Of a stretch of 64,000 nt of DNA, positions 24,095 to 34,892 are shown piece by piece. A model generated the notes under the pieces. That model made no database searches. It had not been told where the DNA came from and worked only from the letters and a program-made list of their open reading frames with translations. Position numbers and translations under genes: made by a program. How positions within the stretch are numbered: the first letter of the stretch is position 1; every line of letters begins with the position of its first letter. Where the stretch lies: the NCBI GenBank assembly GCA_030765065.1, contig CM060975.1:199300507-199364506 (forward strand), given 5' to 3'. Source of the stretch: Deroplatys truncata (lineage: Eukaryota > Arthropoda > Insecta > Mantodea > Mantidae).

Positions 24095-24962
24095 ACGTAT
24101 AGTAAATAGGGGAAGTATTGCATCCCACCCAAAAATTTGATACCAAGATTTCACCGGAAATACATGTTTTGAGGCCACCTGAATAAAAAAAACATTTTTA
24201 GGAAAAGGTGCGTGTTTGCCTGTCTGTCTGTGTGTCTGTGAACAGCATAACTTAAAACGAAAAGTCCGACCGACACCAAACTTGGTATTTTAGTCAGTAC
24301 TTTCCAAATATGCGACATTAAGATTTTCAAGTAAATCCCTCCACCCTCAATCACCCTTTACATGGAACTTTTTTCAAACATTTTGATTTCGTAAAAACTG
24401 GCTAACAATCTTGGTTAAAATACCATATATCAAAGATATTTACATGAGAAATAAAATGCATATCTTGAATTTTCTGGGAATAGCCTGTGAAGTCCTCTTC
24501 ATTCGGAAGGAATTTTCTATAATCTTGTATAACTTGTAAACGTTAAGCGATAGACGAAAACTACTACACCAAAAATGTAGATCTCATTAAAGCACACAAT
24601 TTACTTAAAATAAATTTCTTGTGGCATAAGACGTCTCTGAGATATCCGTTATTAATGGTTCGAATTATTCAGTACTTGTCAATCTTTTAAAGTCCCATCG
24701 ATTTTCATTTGTTTCTCGCGATTGCATGGAGACAGTATGAAATTTTAAGGTCTGCATAAAGCGTCCAGCTCTTAAACATTTGACTATCGCTGTTCTTTTT
24801 GTATTTGTAAAGAAATGTGTAATGTAACTGTTTTTGTAAATGTTTATTTGGATTAAATGTAGAAGGTAGAAAAATAAGGTTTAATAGGGATAGTTTGTAT
24901 ACCCACTAATAAAGATAGAGAGTAGAGAAAGTCATGTGAATGTATCACATCATAATTTTTTG
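24095..24962 (-). repeat. Family A repeat, reversed copy
   Basis: Begins with the reversed tail ('cgtatagtaaataggggaag') and ends 'gtagagaaagtcatgtgaat' plus '..cacatcataatttttt'. Diverged but complete. Confidence 0.85.
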
Positions 24963-25605
24963 TTTGATGTATTATTTAAAACGTATTTTCAGTTATATAG
25001 AGTATGTTAGAATTCCTTTGTTTCTATTTTTAGCTGATACCAATACAGTTTTTCTTTTTTTCTTTTCCAAAAGAATGCAGTGGGTACCTGTCAGCAACTG
25101 CATAGCTGGATAAAACTAAATAAAGCTAGAACAAAGATCAAAACCAATTTTATCACTCAATAAGCCACATTAATTAGAGATTAATGCCGATAAAGCAGAT
25201 AATAGGTTGCATTAAATGATAAACAGGATTCAAATAGTAGGTAATTCAGACGTGGTTTTGAAATACTTATCATCGAATCTCTGGTAATCCTTTGGGTTCA
25301 TTCAAAAGTGTTGATAACGTTGTTTTGATATGCTTACTGCACCAACATTGTCATATCAAAAGGATTATGTGTTGCCTTCAAGATAAGCTTTAAAGTACGC
25401 CGAAACATAAACCTGTACCGTTGGCTAAAGATAAATACAAGATAGAATCTAACTTAACTAAACTTGTATTAACGAAAGAAGTAAGAGCAGTAGAAAGAAA
25501 TGCAAGGAGGTAATGTAGGAATCTCCAGAACTGGTATTGGCATTACTGTATTAGAAGAGAATTCGAAAAATCTGTATATATATATAATTTGAAATTTTGT
25601 TAATT
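24963..25605. other. no gene recognised
   Basis: AT-rich spacer, nothing recognised. Confidence 0.5.
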
Positions 25606-25617
25606 ATATGTCCAGTC

Positions 25618-25999
25618 GGGCGGCGCCATGGCCGAGTGGTTAGACCGCTCACCTCTCACCGAGGCGGCCCGGGTTCTATCCCAGGGACCCGCATGTGGGA
25701 TTTGTGGTGGACAAACCGGCGTCTGGGTGGGTTTTCTCCGGGTTCTCCGGTTACCCCCACCATTCATTCCACCAACTGCTCCATCATCACCTTTCGCTGT
25801 CATTTCGTTTCATCTACTTCCTTCATCCCTTACCAGGCATCGGGCTGATCACCCATCCTGGACATTCTGTCTGCTCAATGAGAGCGTCTGCTCCTCGACG
25901 GGCCTCTGACCTCAGGCACCCGCCTGTAAGTCCTGGAGGGGGGGTTGTAAGTACTACATAAGATGAGGTTAAACAATGAATGAATGAATGAATGAATGA
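25618..25999 (+). repeat. tRNA-derived SINE (family D), full length, with TSD
   Basis: Head 'ggcgccatggccgagtggtt' (A box of a Ser/Leu-type tRNA), B-box region 'gggttctatcccag', then a conserved body and a (GAAT)n tail at 25976-25999. A perfect 12-bp duplication, atatgtccagtc, lies at 25606-25617 and 26000-26011. The overlapping 83-93-codon frames are SINE read-through. RNA polymerase III transcription followed by LINE-driven retrotransposition is the known route for such elements. Confidence 0.95.
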
Positions 26000-26011
26000 A
26001 TATGTCCAGTC

Positions 26012-26567
26012 ATAAACAAATTAATATTTAAAAATCGTAGCCAAAATTGCATTTTTAACACTGCAGCATGAATATGCAAATATTGGGATAGTATAGCTAA
26101 ACTCTTAGAGTTCGTCACTTTTGCAGATTTCACCGAGACGTTTGCATAAAACTTCAAAATTTACTCGTAAATTAAGGTGAAAAATGCACATTTTTTCTAA
26201 ACCCTTAAGATTTAGTTTTATAATTTGGCTACCTATAGCGTAAGCAAACTTCTCTTAAGATTAATACAGTAATATTGTAGCGAACCCCAGAATGCTAACC
26301 CTGGGTTCAGTAACAAATGGAGGAGGATCACTCCGAACGTAAGCAAAAGGATTTATGGAGGTTAAGGGTGTAAAATGACACTCAGGGTTCTATAAAATCT
26401 ATTTGGCTAGGCCGTTTATTACGTCACAGGAGGAGCATCGTTTCAAATCGTATTATGTCCACCAAGGGACAAAATTGAATTTGTAACATCTTTGTTTAGT
26501 TTCCGATGCAATCCGTCATGCTGTGAATTCAGATTTTAACAAATCGTATTCACTAAAAGTGTAAATA
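26012..26567. other. no gene recognised
   Basis: Mixed sequence with a GC-richer patch at 26280-26420; no coding or repeat signal. Confidence 0.45.
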
Positions 26568-27843
26568 CGAGGGCAGTACCTGAAGTACCCGACCTAATGT
26601 ATAGATAGTGGTGGTTGTTTCAAACAAATGACTGTGGTAGAAAGTACCAACCTTATAAAGCTTAAGTCTGAGTTTATTGATGCTACGTCGTTTAGTAATT
26701 GTTTGGCAGCCATCAATAGTGAACGCTCTCAGTAAATTTGTAAACATGGATAAAACTGGTCATCGTTATGTGATACTATACTTTCATTTGAAAGGTCTTA
26801 GTCCAACTAATATTAAAGCTGAGCTAGATTCTACTCTGGGGGAGTCTGCTCCTTCGTTTACAACAGTAAAATATTGGGTGGCAGAGTTTAAGCGAGGCCT
26901 TACGAGCAGTGGTCGACCAAATGAGATAACCACGCCAGAAATTGTGAAGAAAAAGTACAAAATGGTATTGGATGACCGTCGACTGAGTACGCGAGTTAGC
27001 AGACATCGTAGGCATTTCAAAAAGTGCTGTACATCGCATACTGACTGAAAATTTAGACATGAGAATGCTGTGCGCAAGATGGGTGCTGCGTTTACTCGCA
27101 ATGGGACAAAAGCAACATCGTGAAGATGTTTCAGTCAAGTGTTTGGCGATGTTTTGTGTAATAAAGTCGAGGTTTTGTGTCGGTTCATAGCCATGGATGA
27201 AACATGGATTCATCACTTCACAATTGAGACGAAGGAACAGTCAAAACGGTGGATTGAAAGGGGAGAATTGGCTCGGCTCCAAAGAAGGTACGACAGTTCC
27301 ATTTGCAGGCAAGGTCATGGCGTCAGTTTTTTGGAATGTGTGTGTAATAATCTTCATTGGTTATCTTCAAAAAGGAAAAGCAATCAATGGCGAGTATTAT
27401 GCAAACTTATTGCAGCATTTGAATGATGAAATCAAGCAAAAACGGCCGCCTTTAGTGGAAAAGAAACTTTTGTTTCATCAAGACAATGCACCAATTCAAA
27501 CATCCATTATCGCCATGGCCAAAATCAATGAGTTAAAGTTCAAATTGCTTCATCATGCACCCTATTCGCCAGATTAGCCCCCTCTGATTATTTTCTATTT
27601 CCAAAGTTGAAGAAATAGCTTGGTGCTAAAAGATTTGCCAACAGTGAGGAGCTGGAGTTTGCAGTTGATGGCTATTTTATAAAACTCGATGGTTCTCAGT
27701 ATAAACAGGGTATCGAAGCTATTGAACACCGCTGGAAAAAGAAGTGTATCGAGCTGAAAGGAGACTACGTAGAGAAATAAAAATGTTTTTCCCAAAATTT
27801 TTGTGTTTTCTTTGTTAGGTCGGGTATTTATGAACACCAGTCA
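26568..27843 (+). mobile_element. mariner DNA transposon
   Basis: About 1276 bp, a normal mariner length, between TA at 26566-26567 and TA at 27844-27845. The inverted ends share the inner part 'acccgacct'/'aggtcgggt', while the outer part is diverged. It carries one transposase relic on the plus strand. Confidence 0.8.
26746..27780 (+). pseudogene. mariner transposase, degenerate
   Basis: Starts 'MDKTGHRYVILYFHLKGLSP' and continues with 'LGESAPSFTTVKYWVAEFKR' (HTH region), 'HRILTENLDM'-type linker codons, 'IAMDETWIHHFTIETKEQS' (first catalytic Asp in MDETW), 'FHQDNAPIQTSIIAMAKIN' (second Asp in HQDNAP) and 'HHAPYSPD', just before the third Asp region. The end matches the mariner C-terminus ('..KQGIEAIEHRW..KGDYVEK'). 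At least three frame changes and a stop near 27576 break it, so it is inactive. Mariner enzymes use a D,D34D triad and insert at TA. Confidence 0.9.
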
Positions 27844-27845
27844 TA

Positions 27846-28770
27846 TCTCCTAAAAACTAGTTGTTTCAAATCGTATTTAATCCTCTAAAGTATGTGTTTC
27901 AAATCGTATTGTGTCCAACTTTAATACCTACGGCATAAAACTGATTCATTACTTTGTTCAGTTGCTTATACTGACAACCAGCGTGCTTTTCTCGACAATT
28001 CTATATGTTCAATAATGGCAGTTATGGTTTACTTGTGAGTTGTGCGGGAAGGAACTGTTTTGATTATGGAGAAAGGAATTATTGTTGTTGGTGATAATTC
28101 AAGAGCAAGCCGAAAGAGGGAAACGAAAACCGAACATGGCCATCAACTTAAATCTGAAGCAAGATATGTAAAAATAAGGTTTAAAAAAGAATACGGCATT
28201 GCAAGTCTTGCTAAAACGTTAATCAGACCCTGCCAAAATTTAAATGAACGTTGAAATCCTATAATTTAATACAGTAGTATTCAACATTCAGGTTTATGAC
28301 ACTTTTCTGTAGGAACTCCTATAAAGATCCTGATATGGCCCTATTCACACATAAGTCTTATAACTTGTATGGTAAATTATTTATAAGTTTGATATAAATC
28401 TTATTAAAAACATGTGGCTGCAAAACAAGACGTTATTAACACCCTATACATCAGAAAGTTTATTGTGAAAAATTTAATTTTTTACTAACAGTCAATGTCC
28501 TATAATAATGACAAAAATAATTAGTTAATTATGTTATTTACCTGTTTAATCGTTCTATGTGTATATTTTGTCAATTATTGGATCAAAGCATATTAAGTCC
28601 AACACATTGTCCTTAAATTTGAAGAACAAAATTGGAAATGTATTTAACTTTTTTATGGTTCCAGAAGTAGGCCTCAAAAACAATAATTTCACATTTTACA
28701 ATTTGTGAAAAATTACCCAGGTTAGAAGTAATCAGTTTTTTACTTCTCTTATAAAATTTTATTTTTGGAC
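27846..28770. other. no gene recognised
   Basis: AT-rich. The open frame at 28042-28254 has a plausible basic composition but no family resemblance and no supporting context. Confidence 0.4.
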
Positions 28771-29060
28771 CATTGGGTACGCGGACCGCAGGAGCTTAGA
28801 GCGAATCATGATTGACTTACTTGGAAGTTCTCATGGATCCTGTTGCACTGTTACAATAAAACTTAGACGTCGAGTCCAAGGCTTCGGACGTTGTTCGGCG
28901 TGGACACGCTCGTCCAAGATGAAGTACCAGGAGCGCCCCCTGACCTAGTTCCCGGTCCTTAAATATACTGGATTTCAAAGGTAAGCATTCCGGTGGCATC
29001 GTTACCAACCCTAATTTCAACACTTTATGAAACGTTTGCATTTTCCTGAACCGTTCGAGT
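28771..29060 (-). other. GC-rich block, unassigned
   Basis: Markedly richer in GC than its surroundings. Two minus-strand frames are open in parts, but no recognised domain and no clean splice signal pair were found. It may be repeat-derived or an old exon. Confidence 0.3.
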
Positions 29061-29110
29061 CCCAGTGAAGGGTCATTACATATGCATCCTACCTTGCATT
29101 TTGGCTTTAA

Positions 29111-29111
29111 G

Positions 29112-29142
<31 letters not shown>

Positions 29143-29155
29143 ACCTTATACCCGT
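29111..29155 (+). repeat. TA microsatellite with family C tail-like end
   Basis: (TA)n followed by 'tataccttatacccgtttaa', like the junction at 11998-12045. Confidence 0.75.
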
Positions 29156-29225
29156 TTAACCTTTACTCTTTAAGACTGTCCAGACTCTACTAAGATGTTA
29201 TGAACTACACACTAGTAAACACTAA

Positions 29226-29406
29226 CCGCGATCCTTGGTGTCATGCAGGTGGTGCTGGGGCGGTGCTCCATGTTGTAAGCCAGGAGGATATCGGGGTATC
29301 ACCGGCAGGAATGGTGTACCCCATAGCCTGCTGCAGTACGTGCTGAAACCCGCCGCCGACGGGGGCAGCGACGCCCCACCGCCTCCAGGAAATAAAGGGT
29401 GCTGGC
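29226..29406 (-). other. isolated exon-like block, Gly/Pro-rich
   Basis: On the minus strand a strong 3' splice-like signal ('cctctttgtttgcag') ends at 29407, and the block closes with 'gatcgcg' before 'gttagtg', a possible donor. In the phase-1 frame it reads 'GQHPLFPGGGGASLPPSAAG' and later 'YPPGLQHGAPPQHH'. The start and the PPG(L/F)Q part recall the exon array of the Polinton at 48.0-49.2 kb, but the likeness is weak and composition-driven. It could equally be a host exon or chance. Confidence 0.3.
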
Positions 29407-29419
29407 CTGCAAACAAAGA

Positions 29420-29664
29420 GGAATTACTATATATATTTTTGTTTCTTTCTCAGCCATACAATAACTTCAGACAACGGCATAAAAACATCTATGCTATTTA
29501 CAGAGCTATATAAATTGAAACTGGACAGTTTTGAAATATTTAATACATCAGAACCCGCTTAACAGAACCATAGAAGGCAGAGCGTTTCGGATAACATAAT
29601 TTTTTCTGGATAATGTGAAAGGAAGAAAACTAACTGTATTCCAAATGCATGTAATAATTGTTAA
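29420..29664. other. spacer
   Basis: AT-rich, nothing recognised. Confidence 0.5.
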
Positions 29665-30461
29665 AAAAATCCGATGTGTTACACTCACATGACTTTCTCT
29701 ACTCTTGTACAAACTATTTTTACAAACGATTATTCTCCATCTACTTCATGTTCATCGAGATAAACATTTGCAGAGTACACCGTATTGCTAATTTTCTTGT
29801 AGATGTAAGGGGAATATATATTTACAAGGGCAATATAGAAATACAGTAGCCTTTAAGCATATACATATCTCTTAATAGCTGGTTGCTAGGTGCAGCACCA
29901 TTCCCTTTGCCACAGATTAATACTCTTTGCATATCCAAGACAAAAAGATGAATAACGAATTCCCATTTGAGAAAACAAGTAATGAAAAATTTAAGGGAAT
30001 AACAAGCAATATCTCGAAAATGGCTCGCTCAACAAAAAAATGTAAATGACATAAATTGTGTATTTTAACGCGATCTACATTTTTTGTGTAGTAAAATTTT
30101 GCCTACCTTTTATGGTTTACCAGTTATGCAAAAGTCGTTCAGAATGAAGAATACTTTTGGAGACATTCCCAGAAAATTCGAGATATACATTTTATTTGAC
30201 ATGACAATATCTTAAACATATGATATTTTAATCAAAATCGTTAGCACCATTTTTGAGAAAATTAAAATTTTCGAAAAATGTTCCATGTAAAGGGTAATTT
30301 GGGGTGGGGAATTTTCTTGAAAACCTTCGTGTCGCATCTCTGGAAGATACTGAACCTAAATACCAAGCTTGGTGTTTATCCGACCGTTCGTTTCTGTGTT
30401 ATGCTGTTCACAGACAGACACACAGACACACACACGGACATGTTTCCAGAAATCCTTTTTA
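29665..30461 (+). repeat. Family A body, forward, without its own tail
   Basis: Begins 'atccgatgtgttacactcac' and runs to the T-tract that normally precedes the tail ('ggacatgtttccagaaatcc'). What follows is the tail in reverse. Confidence 0.85.
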
Positions 30462-30566
30462 CTTTCTCTACTACGTATAGTAAGTAGGGGAAGTATTGTA
30501 TTCCACCCAAAATTTCGATACCGAGATTTCACCGGAAATACATGTTTTGAGACTCACTGAATCCAA
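30462..30566 (-). repeat. Family A tail, reversed, between two forward bodies
   Basis: 'actttctctactacgtatag' to 'gactcactgaatccaaaaaa': the tail module in reverse complement, bounded by a T-run on the left and an A-run on the right. Confidence 0.85.
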
Positions 30567-31495
30567 AAAAATCTGATGTGTTACACTCACATAACTTTCT
30601 CTACTCTTGTACAACCTAATTTTACAAACGCCTATTCTCCATATGCTTCATGTTAATCGAGATATCGAGATGTCAATCTTATTGGTAATTTTCTTGTAGA
30701 TGCAAGGGGAATATGGTAGCTTTTAAGCGATAGTCAAATATTTTATCGCTGGTTGTTATGTGACGCATTCCATTCTCTTTGCATGTCCAGGACATAAAAA
30801 AATGAATAACGCATTTGAGAAAAAGTATAAGTATTGGAAAATTTAAGGAAATAACAAGCAATATCTCGAAAACGGTTCACTCAACAAAAGAAATGCATAT
30901 GACATAAGTTGTGTATTTTAACGCGATCTACATTTTTTGTGTAGTAAAATTTTGTCTATCTCTTATGGTTTACCAGTTATGCAAAAGCCGTTCACAATGA
31001 AGAATACTTTTGGAGACATTCCCAGAAAATTCGAGATATACATTTCATTTCCCATGACATTACCCTAAACATATGATATTTTTATCAAAATCGTTAGAGC
31101 CATTTTTGAGAAAATTAAAATTTTCGAAAAATCTTCTATGTAAAGGGTAGTCTGGGGTGGGGGGATTTTCTTGAAAACCTTCGTGTTGCATCTCTGGAAG
31201 ATACTGAACCTAAATACCAAGTTTGGTGCTTATCCGATTGTTCGTTTTTGAGTTATGCTGTTCACAGACACACACACACACACACACACAGACACACACA
31301 CACACACACACAGACACACACACACACAGACACACACACACACACACAGACACACACACGGACATGTTTCCAAAAATGCTTTTTTTGGATTCAGGAGGTC
31401 TCAAAACGTGTATTTCCGGTGAAATCTCGGTATCGAATTTTTGGGTGGAATGCAATACTTCCCCTACTTACTATACGTAGTAGAGAAAGTAAAAA
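30567..31495 (+). repeat. Family A repeat, complete forward copy
   Basis: Begins 'atctgatgtgttacactcac', contains the long CA tract at 31262-31360 and ends 'ctatacgtagtagagaaagt' plus A-run. One of the least diverged copies. Confidence 0.92.
31262..31360 (+). repeat. CA microsatellite with CAGA interruptions
   Basis: About 100 bp of (CA)n broken by 'gaca'. Several open frames of 80-110 codons in both strands are caused by it. Confidence 0.95.
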
Positions 31496-32303
31496 GCATT
31501 TTTGGAAACATGTCCGTGTGTGTGTCTGTGAACAGCATAACTCAAAAACGAAGTGTCGGATAAACACCAAACTTGGTATTTAGGTTCAGTATCTTTCAGA
31601 GATGCGACACGAGGGTTTTCAAGAAAATCCCCCCACCCCAGACTACCCTTTACATGGAACATTTTTCGAAAATTTTAATTTTCTCAAAAACGGCTCTAAC
31701 GATTTTGATTAAAATATCATATATTTAAGATATTGTCATGGCAAATAAAATGTATATCTCGAATTTTCTGGGAATGTCTCCAAAAGTATTCTTCATTATG
31801 AACGACTTTTTCATAATTGGTAAACCATAAGTGATAGACAAAATTTTACTACACGAAAAATGTAGATCGCGTTAAAATACACAATTTATGTCATATACGT
31901 TTCTTTTGTTGAGTGAAGCGTTTTCGAGATATTGCTTGTTATTCCCGTAAATTTTCCAATACTTATACTTTTTCTTAAATTCGTTATTCATTTTTTTATG
32001 TTCTGGACATGCAAAGAGAATGGAATGCGCCACATAGCAACCAGCGTTAAAATATTTGACTATCGCTTATAACCTACCATATTCCCCTTGCATCTACAAG
32101 AAAATTATCAATAAGATTGACATCTCGATATCTCCATTAACATGAAGCATATGGAGAATAAGCGTTTGTAAAAATAGTTTGTACAAGAGTAGAGAAAGTC
32201 ATGTGAGTGTAACACATCAGATTTTTTTGGATTCAGGTGATCTGAAAACATGTATTTCCGTGAAATTTCGTATCGAATTTTTAGGTGGAATACAATACTT
32301 CGC
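31496..32303 (-). repeat. Family A body, reversed (31496-32227), then a forward tail piece (32228-32303)
   Basis: The reversed body starts exactly at 'gcatttttggaaacatgtcc', the body edge, with no reversed tail in front of it. It ends 'acacatcagatttttttgga' and runs straight into a forward tail that stops at '..aatacaatacttcgc'. Confidence 0.85.
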
Positions 32304-32458
32304 AAGACATCGCAAGAAACAATTGAAAATCAACAGGACTTGAAGAGAATGGCTAAGTATTGAAAAACGTTAACTACTAATAACGTATTTCTCGGAAATG
32401 GCTGATGCTACAAAAGGGTTATCTGAAATAAATTGTGTCTTTTAAGGAAATCCACATT
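32304..32458 (+). repeat. Family A mid-body fragment, forward
   Basis: 'cgcaagaaacaattgaaaat' through 'taaggaaatccac' matches the middle of older body variants such as 9715-9890. Confidence 0.65.
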
Positions 32459-33416
32459 TTTACTTTCTCTACTACGTATAGTAAGTAGGGGAAGTATTGT
32501 ATTTCACCCAAAAATTGGATACCGAGATTTCACCGGAAATACATGTTTTGAGATCCCCTGAATCCAAAAAAAGCATTTTTGGAAACATCTCCGTGTGTGT
32601 GTCTGTCTGTCTGTGTGTCTGTCTGTCTGTCTGTGAACAGCATAACTCAGAAACGAACAGTCGGATAAACACCAAACTTGGTATTTAGGTTCAGTATCTT
32701 CCAGAGATGCGACACGAAGGTTTTCAAGAAATCCCCCCACACCAGACTACCCTTTACATGGAAGATTTTTTGAAAACTTTAATTTTCTCAAAAACGGCTT
32801 TAACGATTTTGATTAAAGTATCATATGTTTAAGATAGTTTTATGACAAATAAAATGTATATCTTGAATTTTCTGGGAATGTCTCCAAAAGTATTCTTCAT
32901 TGTGAACGACTTTTGCATAACTGGTAAACCATAAGAGATAGACAAAATGTTACTGCAGAAAAAATGTAGATCGCGTTAAAATACACAATTTATGTCGGAT
33001 ACATTTTTGTTGTTGAGTGAACCATTTTCGAGATATTGCTTGTTATTCCCTTAAATTTTTCAATACCTATTTTCTCAAATGGGAATTCGTTATTTATTTT
33101 TTTATCTTGTATATGCTAAGAGTATTAATCTGAGGCAAAGGGAATGGTGTTGCACATAGCAACCAGCTATTAAGAGATATGTATATGGTTAAAGGCCACT
33201 TCAAATACAAAACAAGGTGAACATAGTAGGCCTTTAGCGATAGCCAAATACTTTTAGAACTGGTCGCTAAGTGTAAAATGTAATTCTCTTTGCATGTCAA
33301 AAGATCGTTTCTGCAAATGTTTATCTCGATTAATATGAAATAGATGGAGAATAAGAGCTTGTAAAAATAGTTTGTACAAGAGTAGAGAAAGTCATGTGAG
33401 TGTAACACATCAGAAT
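32459..33416 (-). repeat. Family A repeat, complete reversed copy
   Basis: Begins 'actttctctactacgtatag' and ends 'gtcatgtgagtgtaacacat' plus 'cagaattttt'. It has the longest form of the body, with the segment at 33100-33300 that shorter copies lack. Confidence 0.92.
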
Positions 33417-33925
33417 TTTTGTACTGTTTTCGTCTATCGCTTAACGTTTACAGTTATATAAAATTATACAAAACTCCTTCCGAGTGAAGATGACTTCAGA
33501 GGCCATTATCAGAAAATTCAAGGTATATCTACCTCTTATTTGTTTTGTAAATACCTTTAATATATGGCATATTAATCCAAATCGTTAAAGCCACATTTTA
33601 GAAAATAAAAAATTTCGAAAACTGTTCCATGTAAAGGCTGGGTTGGAATGAGAGATTTTCTTGAAAATCTCCGTGTACTAAACCTAAATGCTTTTCGTTC
33701 TTCAGTTACCCTATTCACACACACACACGGATCTCTTTCCAAAAATGCCTTTTTTCTATTCAGGGGGGATAAAAACATTTTCGGTGCAATCTCGGTAACA
33801 AATTTTAGGGTCAAATACAATACTTCACCTACTTACTCTACGTAGTAGAGAAAGTAAAAAAAATGTCTGATGTGTTACACTTACATGACTTTCTCTACTC
33901 TTGTACAATCTATTTTTACAAACGA
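33417..33925 (+). repeat. Family A fragments, forward
   Basis: 33417-33861 is the 3' half with tail ('ctctacgtagtagagaaagt'); 33862-33925 is a new 5' end ('tctgatgtgttacacttaca') that stops after about 60 bp. Confidence 0.8.
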
Positions 33926-34282
33926 AAGCATATTGTAATAAGCATTTAACAGAAATTCAAAGTCGTTAAGAGACAGAATGTCAGCGGATAAGTCATACAA
34001 AATGTTAGAAGTAAGAGGGATTAAAAATTCGTATTCAAATCTTAACGGGAGATAGTGAAATGCGCACTATCAATAACATAAATATTTTGTTTTGCCTTGC
34101 GTTTTGTGGAACAAAGCAGTGAATCAATACAACAGATATAATGCTTATCAAACGGTGGCGTGTTACAGCTGCCCGCTAGTTCTGAAGAGAAGAAAGTTCA
34201 GAAAAAACGTTACCGATTGTATGAAATAATTTTTGTAAATACTGTAATGCAAATTTTATTACTGTATACAGTAGTGTTTTTT
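33926..34282. other. spacer left of the Polinton-bearing repeat
   Basis: AT-rich, nothing recognised. Confidence 0.5.
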
Positions 34283-34308
34283 ACCTTCTCTACTACGTAT
34301 AGTAAGTA

Positions 34309-34314
34309 GGGGAA
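34309..34314 (+). repeat. Polinton target-site duplication, left
   Basis: GGGGAA, identical to 50976-50981. Six-base duplications are the rule for Polintons. Confidence 0.95.
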
Positions 34315-34892
34315 AGTAGAATAAGAATACCGGTTTGAGCGCAGAGAGAGATGCCGAAAAACTGATAAGCTTCTTTGATCTATGCCGCTAGCCCCGCCCC
34401 CTCCCTTTGTGCGCTACTATTTGCCGCCCGGTCGCGTGGCGCTAGCTCCGCCCCCTCTCGCTTTGTGCTCACCTAATGCCGGCAGTATCTGTGCTAACAG
34501 GTTCTACCCCCTCCCCCATGCGTTCTACTGTGGCGTCATGACTTGATGGAATTGTTTTCTCGAGTCCTGCCGCCCCTCGGCAAATTAATTAGGTAATGTT
34601 CGTCAAACATTTTTTTTATGATTACTAAGGTCTGCAGATTGCATCCTCGAGCAATTAAGTTTTTTGATTAATGAATTGTTGACTGGAGCTTGAGTATAAG
34701 TAGTCTGCTCACGGTAACAGTCTGTCATGTAATGAAACACTGCAGCCTTCTTGTATCTGGGGAAATCGCTTGTCCATTAGCTGAACATGTTAGACGCTTT
34801 CAACACATTAATAGGCTTTTAAGTTTACATTCCGGATCTGTTTACATACATTAGCGATCAACGACATACTTCCGTCTGGAGGTAACGGTGAC
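34315..34892 (+). repeat. Polinton terminal inverted repeat, left
   Basis: About 578 bp, inverted match of 50396-50975. Apart from one GT indel in 'ctttgtgctc' against 'ctttgtgtgctc' I see no difference by eye. The first bases are AGTAGAATAAG. Confidence 0.93.

Noticed and set aside
25622-25690. tRNA-Ser/Leu-like gene
   Set aside because: It has A and B boxes but continues into a SINE body and tail; the acceptor stem is not closed.
25597-25961. Frames of 67-93 codons
   Set aside because: Inside a SINE with a perfect 12-bp target duplication.
31210-31583. Thr/His- and Cys/Val-rich frames
   Set aside because: Pure translations of a CA microsatellite.
29665-33925. CRISPR-like or satellite array
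   Set aside because: Units are 0.75-0.95 kb transposon-like repeats in mixed orientation, not short regular repeats with spacers.
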